The notes beneath the pieces are model-generated. The model had not been told where the DNA came from. It was given only the letters and a program-made list of their open reading frames with translations, and made no database searches. A stretch of DNA of 37,095 nucleotides from contig CAZFQG010000041.1 of NCBI GenBank assembly GCA_964520785.1, positions 1 to 37,095 of the forward strand. Direction: 5' to 3'. The DNA comes from CAZFQG01 sp964520785. Lineage in GTDB: Bacteria; Planctomycetota; Planctomycetia; Pirellulales; Thermoguttaceae. This document shows positions 17,170 through 25,385 of this stretch, piece by piece (the first letter of the stretch is position 1; every line of letters begins with the position of its first letter). Made by a program: the position numbers and the translations under genes.

Positions 17170-18234
17170 CTACGCGCTCGCGGGCGCCGCCACGGCACCC
17201 AGCGGTTCCGGAATCGTCCAGCGGTTGATCAGCGGAGTCATCGAATTCATCAGAAGAATCGCGAACATGACCCCCTCTGGATAACCGCTAAGGACGCGGA
17301 TGAGTATCGTGAACGCGCCGACGCCGAACCCGAAGATGGCGCGGCCCTTGGGGACCATGGGGCTGGTGACCGGGTCGGTCGCGATGAAGAATGCTCCCAG
17401 AATGAACGCGCCGCTGGCCAACTGGTGCAACACGCTCACCGGCGTCAGCCCCATCCATTGCGCCAGTCCTCCGCACACGATGCCGCCGGCGATCATACTC
17501 AGGGGTATCTGCCAGGCCGCGACGCGGCGCAGACACAGGTAAACGCCGCCGAGGAGGAGGGCCAGAGTGCTCGTCTCGCCGATGGAACCGTTCGTGCGGC
17601 CGATGAACAGATCCCACAGCCTGGTCGATTTGGCAAGCTGGGTCTGCAGCTCCTGGGGGACTTCGTTTCCGGCCAGCATGTTCCCGGCAACCTGTTTCGT
17701 CACGGAAAGGGGGGTCGCCTGGGTGAGGACGGTTATCTCCGACCGCTGCTGGACGTAGCCGCCGGCCCCCATCGCCTGGGCGAAGCTGAGCATGATGAAG
17801 GCCCGGCCCACCATCGCCGGGTTGAATAGGTTGAAACCGAGTCCGCCGAACGCCGCCTTCCCCAACCCGATGGCGACGGCCGCGCCGATGACCGGCACGT
17901 ACCAGGGCGCGCCGCAAGGGAGCGAAAACGCCAGAATCGTCCCGCACACGACGGCCGAGTAGTCGCCGGTGGGAATGGGACGCCCTCGCATCCGGGAAGT
18001 AATCGCCTCGACGAGAATGCACGTCAGAACGCAGATTCCGAGCTGGAAAACCGCGAACCAGCGGAAGACGAAGAGGGAGATCACGAAGGCGGGGGCCAGT
18101 CCGATGAGGACGTCGAGCATCATCCGCTTGGTCGTGAAATCGTAGTCCGACAGGTGGGGCGACGGCGCGACGTGGATCGTCGGTGTCCGCGCGGGGGATA
18201 CGTCACTGGGCAGTTTCGCGTTGTCGTCGGCCAT
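17170..18234 (-). CDS. rnfD: RNF complex membrane flavoprotein subunit RnfD
   Basis: This 354-residue, multi-helix membrane protein carries a covalent FMN. The attachment motif appears as LTQATPLSV (threonine of (S/T)xAT) in the loop near the middle. Other family features are SPHLSDYDFTTKRMMLDVLIGLAPA at the N-terminus, GLGFNLFNPAMVGRAF, and ATDPVTSPMVPKGRAIFGFGVG followed by PEGVMFAILLMNSMTPLIN near the end. The N-terminus carries an extra 20 or so polar residues. It lies between rnfC (59 bases upstream) and rnfG (64 bases downstream). Confidence 0.95.
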   Translation of the reverse strand: MADDNAKLPSDVSPARTPTIHVAPSPHLSDYDFTTKRMMLDVLIGLAPAFVISLFVFRWFAVFQLGICVLTCILVEAITSRMRGRPIPTGDYSAVVCGTILAFSLPCGAPWYVPVIGAAVAIGLGKAAFGGLGFNLFNPAMVGRAFIMLSFAQAMGAGGYVQQRSEITVLTQATPLSVTKQVAGNMLAGNEVPQELQTQLAKSTRLWDLFIGRTNGSIGETSTLALLLGGVYLCLRRVAAWQIPLSMIAGGIVCGGLAQWMGLTPVSVLHQLASGAFILGAFFIATDPVTSPMVPKGRAIFGFGVGAFTILIRVLSGYPEGVMFAILLMNSMTPLINRWTIPEPLGAVAAPASA

Positions 18235-18293
18235 CGCTATCTATCTGAAATGAAGTCTGGTCGTTTCGTGTCGTATTCTGGGGGTGGGACCGC

Positions 18294-19658
18294 TCACTTG
18301 CTCTGTTCTTTCCGCAGCGCGGTCTTCCCCGCGCGGATGAGCTGCACCAGCGGGAGGCTCGCCGGGCAGACATACGCGCAACTGCCGCACTCGATGCAGG
18401 CGCCGATGCTGTAACGCTCCAGCAAATCCAACGCGCCGGCCCTCGAACTCAGGGCGAGTTTGGTCGGCACCAGACGTTGGGGGCAGACGTCGACGCACCG
18501 CCCGCACCGGACGCAGTTCGTCTCGGCCGCATGCCGGCACTCCGCTTCGGTAAGAACGGTGATCCCGCTGGTCCCCTTGGTGACGGGGGTATCGAGCGAA
18601 CCCAGGGTAAAGCCCATCATGGGGCCGCCGGCGACGATCCGCGAGGCCTGGGGATTGAGTCCGCCGCAATAGTCCACCAGGGCCTGATAGGAGACGCCGA
18701 TGGGGACGAGGAGATTCTTCGCCTGGGCGATTCCCCCTCCGGAAACGGAGACGATCCGGTGGGTGAGCGGTTTCTCGCGCCAGACCGCTCTGGCCAGCGC
18801 GGCGGAAGTGCCGACGTTCATCACGACGACACCGACGTCCAGCGGCAGCCCGCCGACCGGAACCGCGCGGCCCAAGGCGGCGTAGATGAGTTGTCGCTCC
18901 CCCCCCTGAGGGTATTTCGTCTTCATTACGCGGATTTCGACCGGCGTCCCGGCGGCCGCCTCGGTGAGCCGGTCGATCGCCTCCGGCTTGTTGTCCTCGA
19001 CGCAAACGGCCACCTTGTCCGCCCCGACCGCCCTCGCGGCTAGAATCGCGCCGGAAATGACCGGCCGCGGCGCCTCGACCATAAGCCGGTAATCGGACGT
19101 CAAATACGGCTCGCACTCGCACCCGTTGAGCATGAGCCATTCAATCGGCTTGGCGTCGTTTCTGGCGAGTTTGACGTGGGTGGGGAAGGCGGCTCCGCCA
19201 AGGCCGACCAGGCCGGCGCTCTTGGCGGCGTCGGCGATTCGGCCCGGCTCGAAACGGTCCGCGCCTTCCATCGGCCAGTCGCCGCCGAAGACGTCGTCAA
19301 ACAGGGCCGCTCCGGCCAGGGGCTGCTCTTCCGCCGCCTGGATTGGAATGGAGGGGACGCGGCGGCCGTTGGGAAGCGTGACGGATCGGGCACGCATCAC
19401 GGTTCCGGCGACGCTCGAATGGACCGGAGCCGAAACGAACCCGGACGCCTCGCCCACCTTGTCGCCGATGGTTACTTCAGCCTTTGACTTCACCAGCGGT
19501 TGACAGGGGGCGCCCAGGTGCTGCAACAGGGAAATCCGTACCTCGGCCGGCGACGGAAGGACTTCGACCGGAACATGCTCCGCCGCCGATTTGTTCTCAG
19601 GCGGGTGGACGCCGCGGGGAAAGGTAAAACTTGCTTGGGCAAGACTCGTGGTGCTCAT
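18294..19658 (-). CDS. rnfC: RNF complex NADH-binding subunit RnfC
   Basis: This 454-residue peripheral subunit exchanges electrons with NAD+. The N-terminal barrel-sandwich part contains FPRGVHPPENK and VTIGDKVGEASGFVSAPVHSSVAG. The Rossmann/FMN domain contains GLVGLGGAAFPTHVKL and WLMLNGCECEPYLTSDYRLM. The C-terminus has two 4Fe-4S motifs, CVRCGRCVDVCP and CIECGSCAYVCP. The Rnf/Na+-NQR-shared glycine-rich flavin and NADH sites are intact. Its ATG overlaps the stop of the small upstream gene (ATGA at 19655-19658), so the two are translationally coupled. Confidence 0.96.
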   Translation of the reverse strand: MSTTSLAQASFTFPRGVHPPENKSAAEHVPVEVLPSPAEVRISLLQHLGAPCQPLVKSKAEVTIGDKVGEASGFVSAPVHSSVAGTVMRARSVTLPNGRRVPSIPIQAAEEQPLAGAALFDDVFGGDWPMEGADRFEPGRIADAAKSAGLVGLGGAAFPTHVKLARNDAKPIEWLMLNGCECEPYLTSDYRLMVEAPRPVISGAILAARAVGADKVAVCVEDNKPEAIDRLTEAAAGTPVEIRVMKTKYPQGGERQLIYAALGRAVPVGGLPLDVGVVVMNVGTSAALARAVWREKPLTHRIVSVSGGGIAQAKNLLVPIGVSYQALVDYCGGLNPQASRIVAGGPMMGFTLGSLDTPVTKGTSGITVLTEAECRHAAETNCVRCGRCVDVCPQRLVPTKLALSSRAGALDLLERYSIGACIECGSCAYVCPASLPLVQLIRAGKTALRKEQSK

Positions 19659-19939
19659 GTATGATCCTCACGGCGGCGCCGGACGGTCATCCGGATCAGA
19701 ACAAACGCCGCACAGATTCCGAACAGAAATCCCAGTAATCCTCCCAGCAGCTCCCGCTCGGCCGCCCCTCGCGAAGCAGTTGCGCCCCCGATGGCGCATA
19801 CCACCGGCAGCAGGAACGAAACGGCGGACGCGGTCGAGAGTCTCCAACCCTCCAAAGGAGGAGAAGGACATACCTCAACACGGGACCGGTCGCTTCCCTC
19901 GCAAAGGGAGCAATCCGAACACGATCTTTTCTCGCTCAT
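19655..19939 (-). CDS. Small two-TM protein with CxxCxxC motif leading the rnf operon
   Basis: This encodes 94 residues. An N-terminal cytosolic segment has the cysteines CSDCSLC (residues 7-13), then another in VEVCP. Two hydrophobic helices follow (about 37-52, SAVSFLLPVVCAIGGA, and about 64-82, LLGGLLGFLFGICAAFVLI) and the C-terminus is strongly basic. The layout of cysteines followed by two helices recalls RseC/SoxR-reducing-system proteins associated with Rnf complexes, but the cysteine pattern is not the classic one, so this is only a suggestion. It overlaps rnfC by 4 bases and is almost certainly co-transcribed. No clear Shine-Dalgarno sequence precedes the ATG. It could be an assembly factor or redox link of the complex. 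Confidence 0.65.
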   Translation of the reverse strand: MSEKRSCSDCSLCEGSDRSRVEVCPSPPLEGWRLSTASAVSFLLPVVCAIGGATASRGAAERELLGGLLGFLFGICAAFVLIRMTVRRRREDHT

Positions 19940-19982
19940 GGGGCGCTTACGCGGGACGGAAAGTCAACCGCATCCCTGGAAG

Positions 19983-20002
19983 CCGATTTCGCGTGAAATC
20001 GG
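19983..20002. promoter_or_regulatory. Perfect 8+8 inverted repeat in the rnf leader
   Basis: CCGATTTCGCGTGAAATCGG is a perfect palindrome with 8-base arms and a 4-base centre, lying 44 bases upstream of the first rnf-operon start codon and downstream of the candidate promoter. It may be an operator or an RNA hairpin; no regulator is identifiable. Confidence 0.4.
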
Positions 20003-20061
20003 GCCACGGCCGATTGCCGCGGCGGCGGCAAAGGAAGAAGCCGGAAAGGAAAGTGAAATGA

Positions 20062-20090
20062 ATTCTAATCCACGGCTTTGAAGGCATCAA
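20062..20090 (-). promoter_or_regulatory. Candidate sigma70-type promoter of the rnf operon
   Basis: On the minus strand TTGATG (20090-20085) and TAGAAT (20067-20062) are separated by 17 bases, giving a leader of roughly 115 bases before the first operon gene. It is the best hexamer pair I could find in the 331-base gap 19940-20270. Confidence 0.4.
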
Positions 20091-20118
20091 GCCCAGACGA
20101 GCGAGAATCAAGCCGTGG
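20070..20118. repeat. Inverted repeat overlapping the candidate rnf promoter
   Basis: CCACGGCTT (20070-20078) and AAGCCGTGG (20110-20118) are perfect 9-base arms separated by 31 bases. The left arm lies inside the -35/-10 spacer of the candidate rnf promoter and the right arm lies upstream of its -35 box, an arrangement compatible with operator-type control. There is no T-tract, so it is not a typical terminator. The rest of 20119-20270 shows nothing recognisable. Confidence 0.4.
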
Positions 20119-20270
20119 GGCAACCAAGTTACAAAAGACTGCGAGTTAAATGCTAAAAGCTTAATTCTCTGCTTTCTGAATCGAAGTCTTGACCGCTGGC
20201 GGCGGGGAACAAGTTGTTGGAAGGTCCCGTATCTTCTCGGCGATTGAGCCAGGAATTGCGCCCCGGGCCG

Positions 20271-20648
20271 TCATGCGAGGACGGGTTCCTCGATGCACAG
20301 GGAGACCGTCTCCTGCAATTGCTCCGGCATGAACGGCTTCACGATGAAATCCCGCGCCCCCTTGCGGATCGCTTCGGAGATCAGCTTGCTCTGATTCAAG
20401 GCGCTGACGATGACGATCTTGGCCTTCGGATCGAATTCGATGATCTCTTCCAGCGCGTGAATCCCGTCCACCTTGGGCATTACGATGTCCAACGTGACGA
20501 CATCCGGCCGCAGATCCTTGTATTTGCGGACCGCCTCGTCGCCGTTGGTCGCTTCCGAGGCGATGGTCCAACCGGATTCCTCCAGAACTTCCGCGATCAT
20601 CCGTCGCAGCAACATGGAATCATCTACGATTAGCACGGAGTGAGACAT
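20271..20648 (-). CDS. Single-domain CheY-like response regulator
   Basis: This is a 125-residue receiver domain without an output domain. The phosphorylation site is complete: acidic pair D9/D10 (VLIVDDS), phosphoacceptor D54 in VTLDIVMPKVDG, the switch S82 in IVIVSAL, and K104 in FIVKPF. Such proteins act in chemotaxis-like or phosphorelay signalling, with the output supplied by a partner protein. The frame is open further upstream to 20720, but MSHSVLIVDD is the natural start and AAAGG precedes it. No histidine kinase lies in the window. It is transcribed away from the small membrane genes at 20928. Confidence 0.92.
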   Translation of the reverse strand: MSHSVLIVDDSMLLRRMIAEVLEESGWTIASEATNGDEAVRKYKDLRPDVVTLDIVMPKVDGIHALEEIIEFDPKAKIVIVSALNQSKLISEAIRKGARDFIVKPFMPEQLQETVSLCIEEPVLA

Positions 20649-20703
20649 AAAAAACCTTTCATCTGCGTCGAGGTGAAATTCTCTCTCGGCCGGGAGTTTT
20701 GCA

Positions 20704-20709
20704 ATTATA
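20704..20709 (-). promoter_or_regulatory. TATAAT -10 box upstream of the response regulator
   Basis: A perfect TATAAT on the minus strand lies about 55 bases before the start codon at 20648. No good -35 hexamer is found at 16-18 bases, so it could be a weak or activator-dependent promoter. Confidence 0.35.
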
Positions 20710-20927
20710 GATTCCTCCACCGGCTGAACGCGAGGTTTCCGCCTTTAGGTCACCAAACATCCGCGGCGCCCAATCGGAGCGACCACGAAAACCGGTGAAA
20801 GCGGAATATCCCCCGCCGTCGGACCGCCGGGTCGCCCCGATCCAGCGGCTTCCTTGAAGAGGCGCGGGCCCCACTTTCGATAGAGAGACATGGGCGTTCG
20901 GCGTCTTCAGAACAGAGGATAAGGACC

Positions 20928-21218
20928 ATGGAGATCAGCAGAAATCAATGGTTCGTCATTGGGTTCATCGTGTTGTTCATCGGAATCCAATTTCGACTCA
21001 TTCACTCCTATACACTCACACCGGAAGCAACCAAGGTCCTGGCGAAACAGATGAAACATCCCGTGGCGGCCACCGATGACGCGATGGCCGGTCTACTCGG
21101 AGGCGGCGGAACCGCAATCCCTGGCAAGGTATTGGTCCCCCCCGAATGGATTGGATTCTCGCTCATTTCCGTCGGCGCGGTCATCTTCCTATTGTGTATC
21201 ACGCAGAAGAACCAATGA
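20928..21218 (+). CDS. Small two-TM protein of unknown function
   Basis: The product has 96 residues. The first hydrophobic helix is at about residues 8-23 (WFVIGFIVLFIGIQF) and the second at about 73-90 (WIGFSLISVGAVIFLLC); between them is a hydrophilic loop with a glycine-rich stretch (GLLGGGGTAIPG). AAGGACC precedes the ATG. The stop overlaps the next start (ATGA at 21215-21218), so the two genes are coupled. The family is not recognised; a helper or sensor membrane protein is possible. It faces away from the response regulator gene. Confidence 0.65.
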   Translation: MEISRNQWFVIGFIVLFIGIQFRLIHSYTLTPEATKVLAKQMKHPVAATDDAMAGLLGGGGTAIPGKVLVPPEWIGFSLISVGAVIFLLCITQKNQ

Positions 21219-21727
21219 CTTCCTCCCGCGGTTTGCCGTTCGAGCGATTGAGCCTCGATGGAATCGACAACCGAAAAAAAAACGTCTTCTCCACGGGGTG
21301 GTCGAGCGTGGTAGTCGCCGTTTTGGCCACTTCATTCCTGCTCGCCGCCGAAGCCCCCGGGATGCGGGGCATGGAAGAACCGCCGAACGCCAACGAGACA
21401 AAAAAACGTCTCCGCGAAGGTTTGAAGCTCGAAGGGGTTTCCGGCCGGATCGAACCCGCCGGAGACCGGTTCGCGTTCGTCGCGGAGAATTCTTCCGCGC
21501 GGTACATCCTTCTCGAGAACCTGAACCTCGAGCGGATCGTCAAGATGGCCGACGTCTATCCCGTACCAATCCGCTGGACCATCTCCGGCGTCATCACCGA
21601 GTTTGAAAAGCAAAACTTCCTGTTCATCGAGACCGCTACGTTCAGCAGCCTGTTTCGGAAGGCGGACGACGAACCAACGAACCCTTCGACCGGATCTCCG
21701 GTGGAGATATTCCCCCCCGACATGTGA
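21215..21727 (+). CDS. Membrane-anchored protein of unknown function
   Basis: This encodes 170 residues. One hydrophobic segment lies at about residues 28-46 (WSSVVVAVLATSFLLAAEA), either a signal peptide or an N-terminal anchor, after a polar 25-residue start. The rest is soluble and contains RIEPAGDRFAFVAENSSARYILLENLNLERIV, which looks like a compact beta domain. It begins at the ATG overlapping the stop of the preceding small membrane gene. The frame is open further upstream, but that part only reads through the neighbour. No motif is recognised. It probably works together with the preceding protein. Confidence 0.6.
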   Translation: MTSSRGLPFERLSLDGIDNRKKNVFSTGWSSVVVAVLATSFLLAAEAPGMRGMEEPPNANETKKRLREGLKLEGVSGRIEPAGDRFAFVAENSSARYILLENLNLERIVKMADVYPVPIRWTISGVITEFEKQNFLFIETATFSSLFRKADDEPTNPSTGSPVEIFPPDM

Positions 21728-21803
21728 GGGGCGTGGTCGGAATCGCTCGGAAGACGCCGAAGTCCTGGGCTTTTCAACGGCCCCCGCAAACTCTCCGAAA
21801 ACT

Positions 21804-22646
21804 CTATGCCGATACCCGGGCGAGAACCGTCTCCGGTTCGTACAGGTGGATGTCCGCGGCCGGTTGGGCGGCGACCTCGATCGCCAGACAGCGGTAATCC
21901 TCCGCGCCGGCGGACTTCGGGGCATATTCGAAAATCGGCCGGCCGTAGCCGGGGGCTTCAGCGAGCCGCACGTTCCTGCGGATACGAGTCTGAAAGACCG
22001 TCGTCCGAGCCCAAGGGGATTCCTCCCTCCGCGCTTCACGGAAAAACGCCTCGACGTCTTGCGCAACCTCGCTTGCCAGCCGGGTGGACGTGTCGTATTT
22101 GCAGAAGACCACGCCGCCGAGCGTCAGCCGCCGGTTGATCCTTTGGGATACCAGTTGGATCGTCTCCAGAAGGCGGCTCAGACCGTGCAGCGCAAAGAAA
22201 TGCGGCTCCAGCGGAATAAGGACCTCGTCAACCGCCGCCAGCGCGTTGAGGGTGAGAATGCCCAAGGAAGGTGGGCAGTCGATGAACAGGTAATCGGCCG
22301 CCGGCGCGTCTTCATTGATCTTGTCCCGAAGCAACTGCTCTCTCCCCACGGCTCCGGCCAACTCCACCTCGGCGCCGGCCAAATCGAGCTGTGACCCGAC
22401 GACCCAGAGGTTCTCCGAAAACTCGTGCCTCGCGTGGGCAAGGGGCACCCCTTGGGCCAGCACCTCATAAATCGACGGGACTCCCGGTCCTGCCTCGATC
22501 CCGAAATGGAGCGTCGCATGGGCCTGGGGGTCCAGATCGATTACCCCTACGCGGCAACCCGCCTCCGCCAACGCCGCGGCCGTATTAACGGCGGTCGTGG
22601 TCTTTCCCACACCCCCCTTCTGGTTCATAATCGCGATAGAACGCAC
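21804..22646 (-). CDS. ParA/Soj-family ATPase (orphan)
   Basis: The 280-residue product has the deviant Walker A motif KGGVGKTT at about residues 10-17, then VIDLDPQAHAT and Walker B FIDCPPSLGIL, followed by LIPLEPHFFALHGLSRLLETI. This is the ParA/Soj group, which moves chromosomes, plasmids or protein complexes along DNA. The GTG at 22646 is preferred: GGAGG lies 6 bases upstream and the protein then begins MRSIAIMNQKGG, exactly as in the family. The C-terminus has a proline-rich end (RPIFEYAPKSAGAEDY is conserved). No parB or parS is visible nearby, so cargo positioning or chromosome segregation in trans are both possible. Confidence 0.9.
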   Translation of the reverse strand: MRSIAIMNQKGGVGKTTTAVNTAAALAEAGCRVGVIDLDPQAHATLHFGIEAGPGVPSIYEVLAQGVPLAHARHEFSENLWVVGSQLDLAGAEVELAGAVGREQLLRDKINEDAPAADYLFIDCPPSLGILTLNALAAVDEVLIPLEPHFFALHGLSRLLETIQLVSQRINRRLTLGGVVFCKYDTSTRLASEVAQDVEAFFREARREESPWARTTVFQTRIRRNVRLAEAPGYGRPIFEYAPKSAGAEDYRCLAIEVAAQPAADIHLYEPETVLARVSA

Positions 22647-23083
22647 GTGAATCCTCCGTGATAATAGGAAATCCGCGGTCCGATCAGACCGCACCCGTCG
22701 CGGAATCCGCCGTTCCGTGGCGAAACCGTCGGGCGTATTTTAGACCAAGAGCCGCATCGAGGCAATGCGAGCAATTCAAGCGAAGAAGGTACCTCTGTCG
22801 GGTGGCCAAAGATCGGGTGAGCTACTGGCAGAAAATACATCAATAAAACCCGAAATAACAATGAAGGCTGGGGACGAAGCCGTGCCTGCGGGTAGTTTTG
22901 GCGTGTTTCGCTCGGGCGGAGAACTCAAGGGGGTCGCCTCTTCTTTCCCTCCGCTCCGCGGTCGCCCCTCGTCCGAAAAGATCGTCCGCGATTACGAGAA
23001 TCGACAGTTCTTCCCCCAGACCGGCCTCGACGCTATGATCAAAAAAGACCACCCCTACGATCTCCATGCCACGTATCATCGCC
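22647..23083. other. Intergenic region between divergent parA and the DUF4838 gene
   Basis: This holds 437 bases with no gene that I can support. Several open frames cross it but have no recognisable similarity and unlikely composition. It must hold the promoters of parA (minus) and the DUF4838 gene (plus); no convincing hexamer pair was found. Confidence 0.4.
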
Positions 23084-25327
23084 ATGAAAAGAATCCTGCT
23101 AGCGTTGTCCTGCCTGCTGCTGCCCCAAACACATCTCGACTCCGCCGAGTTGACGGAAAACGGTACCACCGCTTGGAGAATTGTTCTTCCTGACGAACCT
23201 AACGCCGTCGAAAAAACCGCCGCGCGAGAGCTGTCGGAGCATTTCAAACTCGTCACCGGCGCGGATTTCAAGACGGTGGCCGAGAAGGACGTCGCTCCCG
23301 ACGCCAAATCGTTGATCTTCCTCGGCGATACGGCGAAGGCCCCGAAGAAGGACTATCGGTTCGACGAAATCCTCATCAAGATGGACGACGGGAATCTCAT
23401 TCTTGCGGGACACGAAAGGCGCGGCTGCCTGTACGCCGTCTATTCGTTCTTGCAGGACGTCGTCGGCGTCCGCTGGTGGGCGCCGGAGGAGACGTTCATC
23501 CCGAAGAAGCCGACGCTCGTTATACCGGATGATTTGAGCATCTCCTATGCGCCGCAAATGATCTCGCGCGAGATGTATCACCGCAAGGCCCAGCCGGAGG
23601 TCTTTTCCGCCCGGATGAAAGGGAACGGCCATTTGACACCGGAATACGGTGGGGCGGTGCGGATCATCCACTTCGTCCATTCGTTCTACAAGTATCTTCC
23701 GCCGGCGAAGTACTTCGACACGCATCCGGACTGGTACTCGGAAATCGACGGCAAGCGGACGCACGAGCGGGCACAGCTCTGCCTGACGAACGACGAGATG
23801 ATTGAGGAATTGACTAAGAACGTCTTGGACACGTTGCGGAAACATCCGGACGCGAAGATGATCGACATCTCGCAAAACGACTGGTACGGATTCTGCACCT
23901 GCGAAAAGTGCAAGGCGATGGACGAGGCGGAGGGGAGCCACGCCGGGACGTTGCTCTACATGCTCAACCGGGTGGCGGAGGCGGTTGAGAAGGAGTTCCC
24001 GGACGTGCTGGTCGAGACGTTGGCGTATCAGTACACCCGCAAGCCGCCGAAGCACATCCAGCCGCGCGATAACGTATTGATTCGTCTCTGCACGATCGAG
24101 TGTTCCTATATCCAGCCGCTCGACGGCGAGCAGAACCGCGAATTCGCGGCGGACATGGAGGGCTGGAGCAAACTGGCGAAGCACCTGTTCATCTGGGATT
24201 ACGTGACAAACTACAACGACTACATCGGCCCGCATCCGAACCTCCGCGTGCTCGCGCCCAACGTCCGCTATTTCGTCAAGCACGGGGCGATCGGGCTGTT
24301 CGAGGAGGGGGAAGGGGACGACTTCTGCGAACTCAAAAACTGGCTGCTCATGCGAGTGATGTGGGAGCCGGACCTCGACGAAGACGAGCTGATCGATGAG
24401 TTCCTCCGCGGATACTACGGCGAGGCGGTCGCCCCGATGCTCCAGGAGTATTGGGACGTCCTCATCAACCGGGCGGAAGACGCCGGCATCTACCTCGGCT
24501 GTTTTGGGATGGATTCGTCCAAGTGGCTCGACCTGGCGACGCTCAACCGGGTCACCGAACTGATGAATCAGGCGGTCGAGACGGCCACGAAGACCTACGG
24601 GCCGGAGTCCGACGAACTCCGCCGCCTGCAAAAATCCAAGATGGGCATCGACCACGTCTGGTTGACCCGCTACTATCCGCTTCGCCGCGAATCGAAAGAG
24701 AAAGGGCTCCCCTTCCTCGGCCCGAAGGATCCGGTCCAAGCGGCGGAGGAATTCGCGGAGAATTGTCGGCGATTCAAAACCCAGTCGGCGAGGATTTCAG
24801 AGGAGAAGAACTTCGGTCAATACCTGGAGGGCCTCAAGGCGGGGTTCGTCGCGCAGAAGAACCCGCCGGAAATCTGCAAGGACCTGCCGCAAGACGCCTG
24901 GATCGTCTTCGACGCCCTGTCCTTCAGAAACGTGGGCGACGCGGCCACGGTCGTCGACGACCCGGCAGGGTGGAACGGCAAGAGCGTCCGCATGGGCACG
25001 GAGGTGGACTGGAACGTCCAATCCAGCCCCCCGGTCCGCGGCAAATACCGCGTGCTTGCCTCGCTGCGATGCGCGGGAAACGTCAAGGAAGGCCGGCTCG
25101 GTTCCTGGGGCGCCTACAACGCGCGGGAAAAGGAGGGTCTGGCGACCCAGACGCTCTCGGTGAAGGATTTCACCACCGAGGACGGTTCATTCGATAAGAA
25201 ATTCCGCTGGATCGACCTGGGCGTAATCGACTTCGTTTCGGGTGTCTACATCTGGTTCGCTCACGGACACAGCCCCGAGCTGGAAGCGATTTTCGTGGAT
25301 CGGATGGTGTTGGTGAGGGTAGAGTAG
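23084..25327 (+). CDS. Secreted DUF4838 protein, probable glycoside-hydrolase-like
   Basis: The 747-residue product has a signal peptide at about residues 1-21 (MKRILLALSCLLLPQTHLDSA). An N-terminal alpha-glucuronidase-type beta domain follows (about 22-140, with EKTAARELSEHFKLVTGADF and GCLYAVYSFLQDVVGVRWWAP). The DUF4838 barrel is at about 150-470 (HPDWYSEIDGKRTHERAQLCLTN, then SQNDWYGFCTCEKC). A C-terminal beta-rich part (about 600-747) may bind carbohydrate. DUF4838 proteins are common in planctomycete polysaccharide-utilisation loci, and hydrolysis is presumed by fold rather than shown. An ATG 18 bases upstream is possible; the chosen start gives the cleaner signal peptide. It converges with sppA. 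Confidence 0.85.
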   Translation: MKRILLALSCLLLPQTHLDSAELTENGTTAWRIVLPDEPNAVEKTAARELSEHFKLVTGADFKTVAEKDVAPDAKSLIFLGDTAKAPKKDYRFDEILIKMDDGNLILAGHERRGCLYAVYSFLQDVVGVRWWAPEETFIPKKPTLVIPDDLSISYAPQMISREMYHRKAQPEVFSARMKGNGHLTPEYGGAVRIIHFVHSFYKYLPPAKYFDTHPDWYSEIDGKRTHERAQLCLTNDEMIEELTKNVLDTLRKHPDAKMIDISQNDWYGFCTCEKCKAMDEAEGSHAGTLLYMLNRVAEAVEKEFPDVLVETLAYQYTRKPPKHIQPRDNVLIRLCTIECSYIQPLDGEQNREFAADMEGWSKLAKHLFIWDYVTNYNDYIGPHPNLRVLAPNVRYFVKHGAIGLFEEGEGDDFCELKNWLLMRVMWEPDLDEDELIDEFLRGYYGEAVAPMLQEYWDVLINRAEDAGIYLGCFGMDSSKWLDLATLNRVTELMNQAVETATKTYGPESDELRRLQKSKMGIDHVWLTRYYPLRRESKEKGLPFLGPKDPVQAAEEFAENCRRFKTQSARISEEKNFGQYLEGLKAGFVAQKNPPEICKDLPQDAWIVFDALSFRNVGDAATVVDDPAGWNGKSVRMGTEVDWNVQSSPPVRGKYRVLASLRCAGNVKEGRLGSWGAYNAREKEGLATQTLSVKDFTTEDGSFDKKFRWIDLGVIDFVSGVYIWFAHGHSPELEAIFVDRMVLVRVE

Positions 25328-25385
25328 CGTATAGAATGGGTGTAGTATACGAAGAATGCCCCGAAGGGCCGAGAGACATCGTCCC

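Noticed and set aside
22765..23193. A 142-codon plus-strand frame in the parA-DUF4838 gap
   Set aside because: No ribosome site, no similarity, and it runs into the DUF4838 gene in another frame.
23099..24739. A 546-codon minus-strand frame opposite the DUF4838 gene
   Set aside because: The plus strand carries a signal peptide and DUF4838 motifs; the antisense translation has no domain and a skewed composition.
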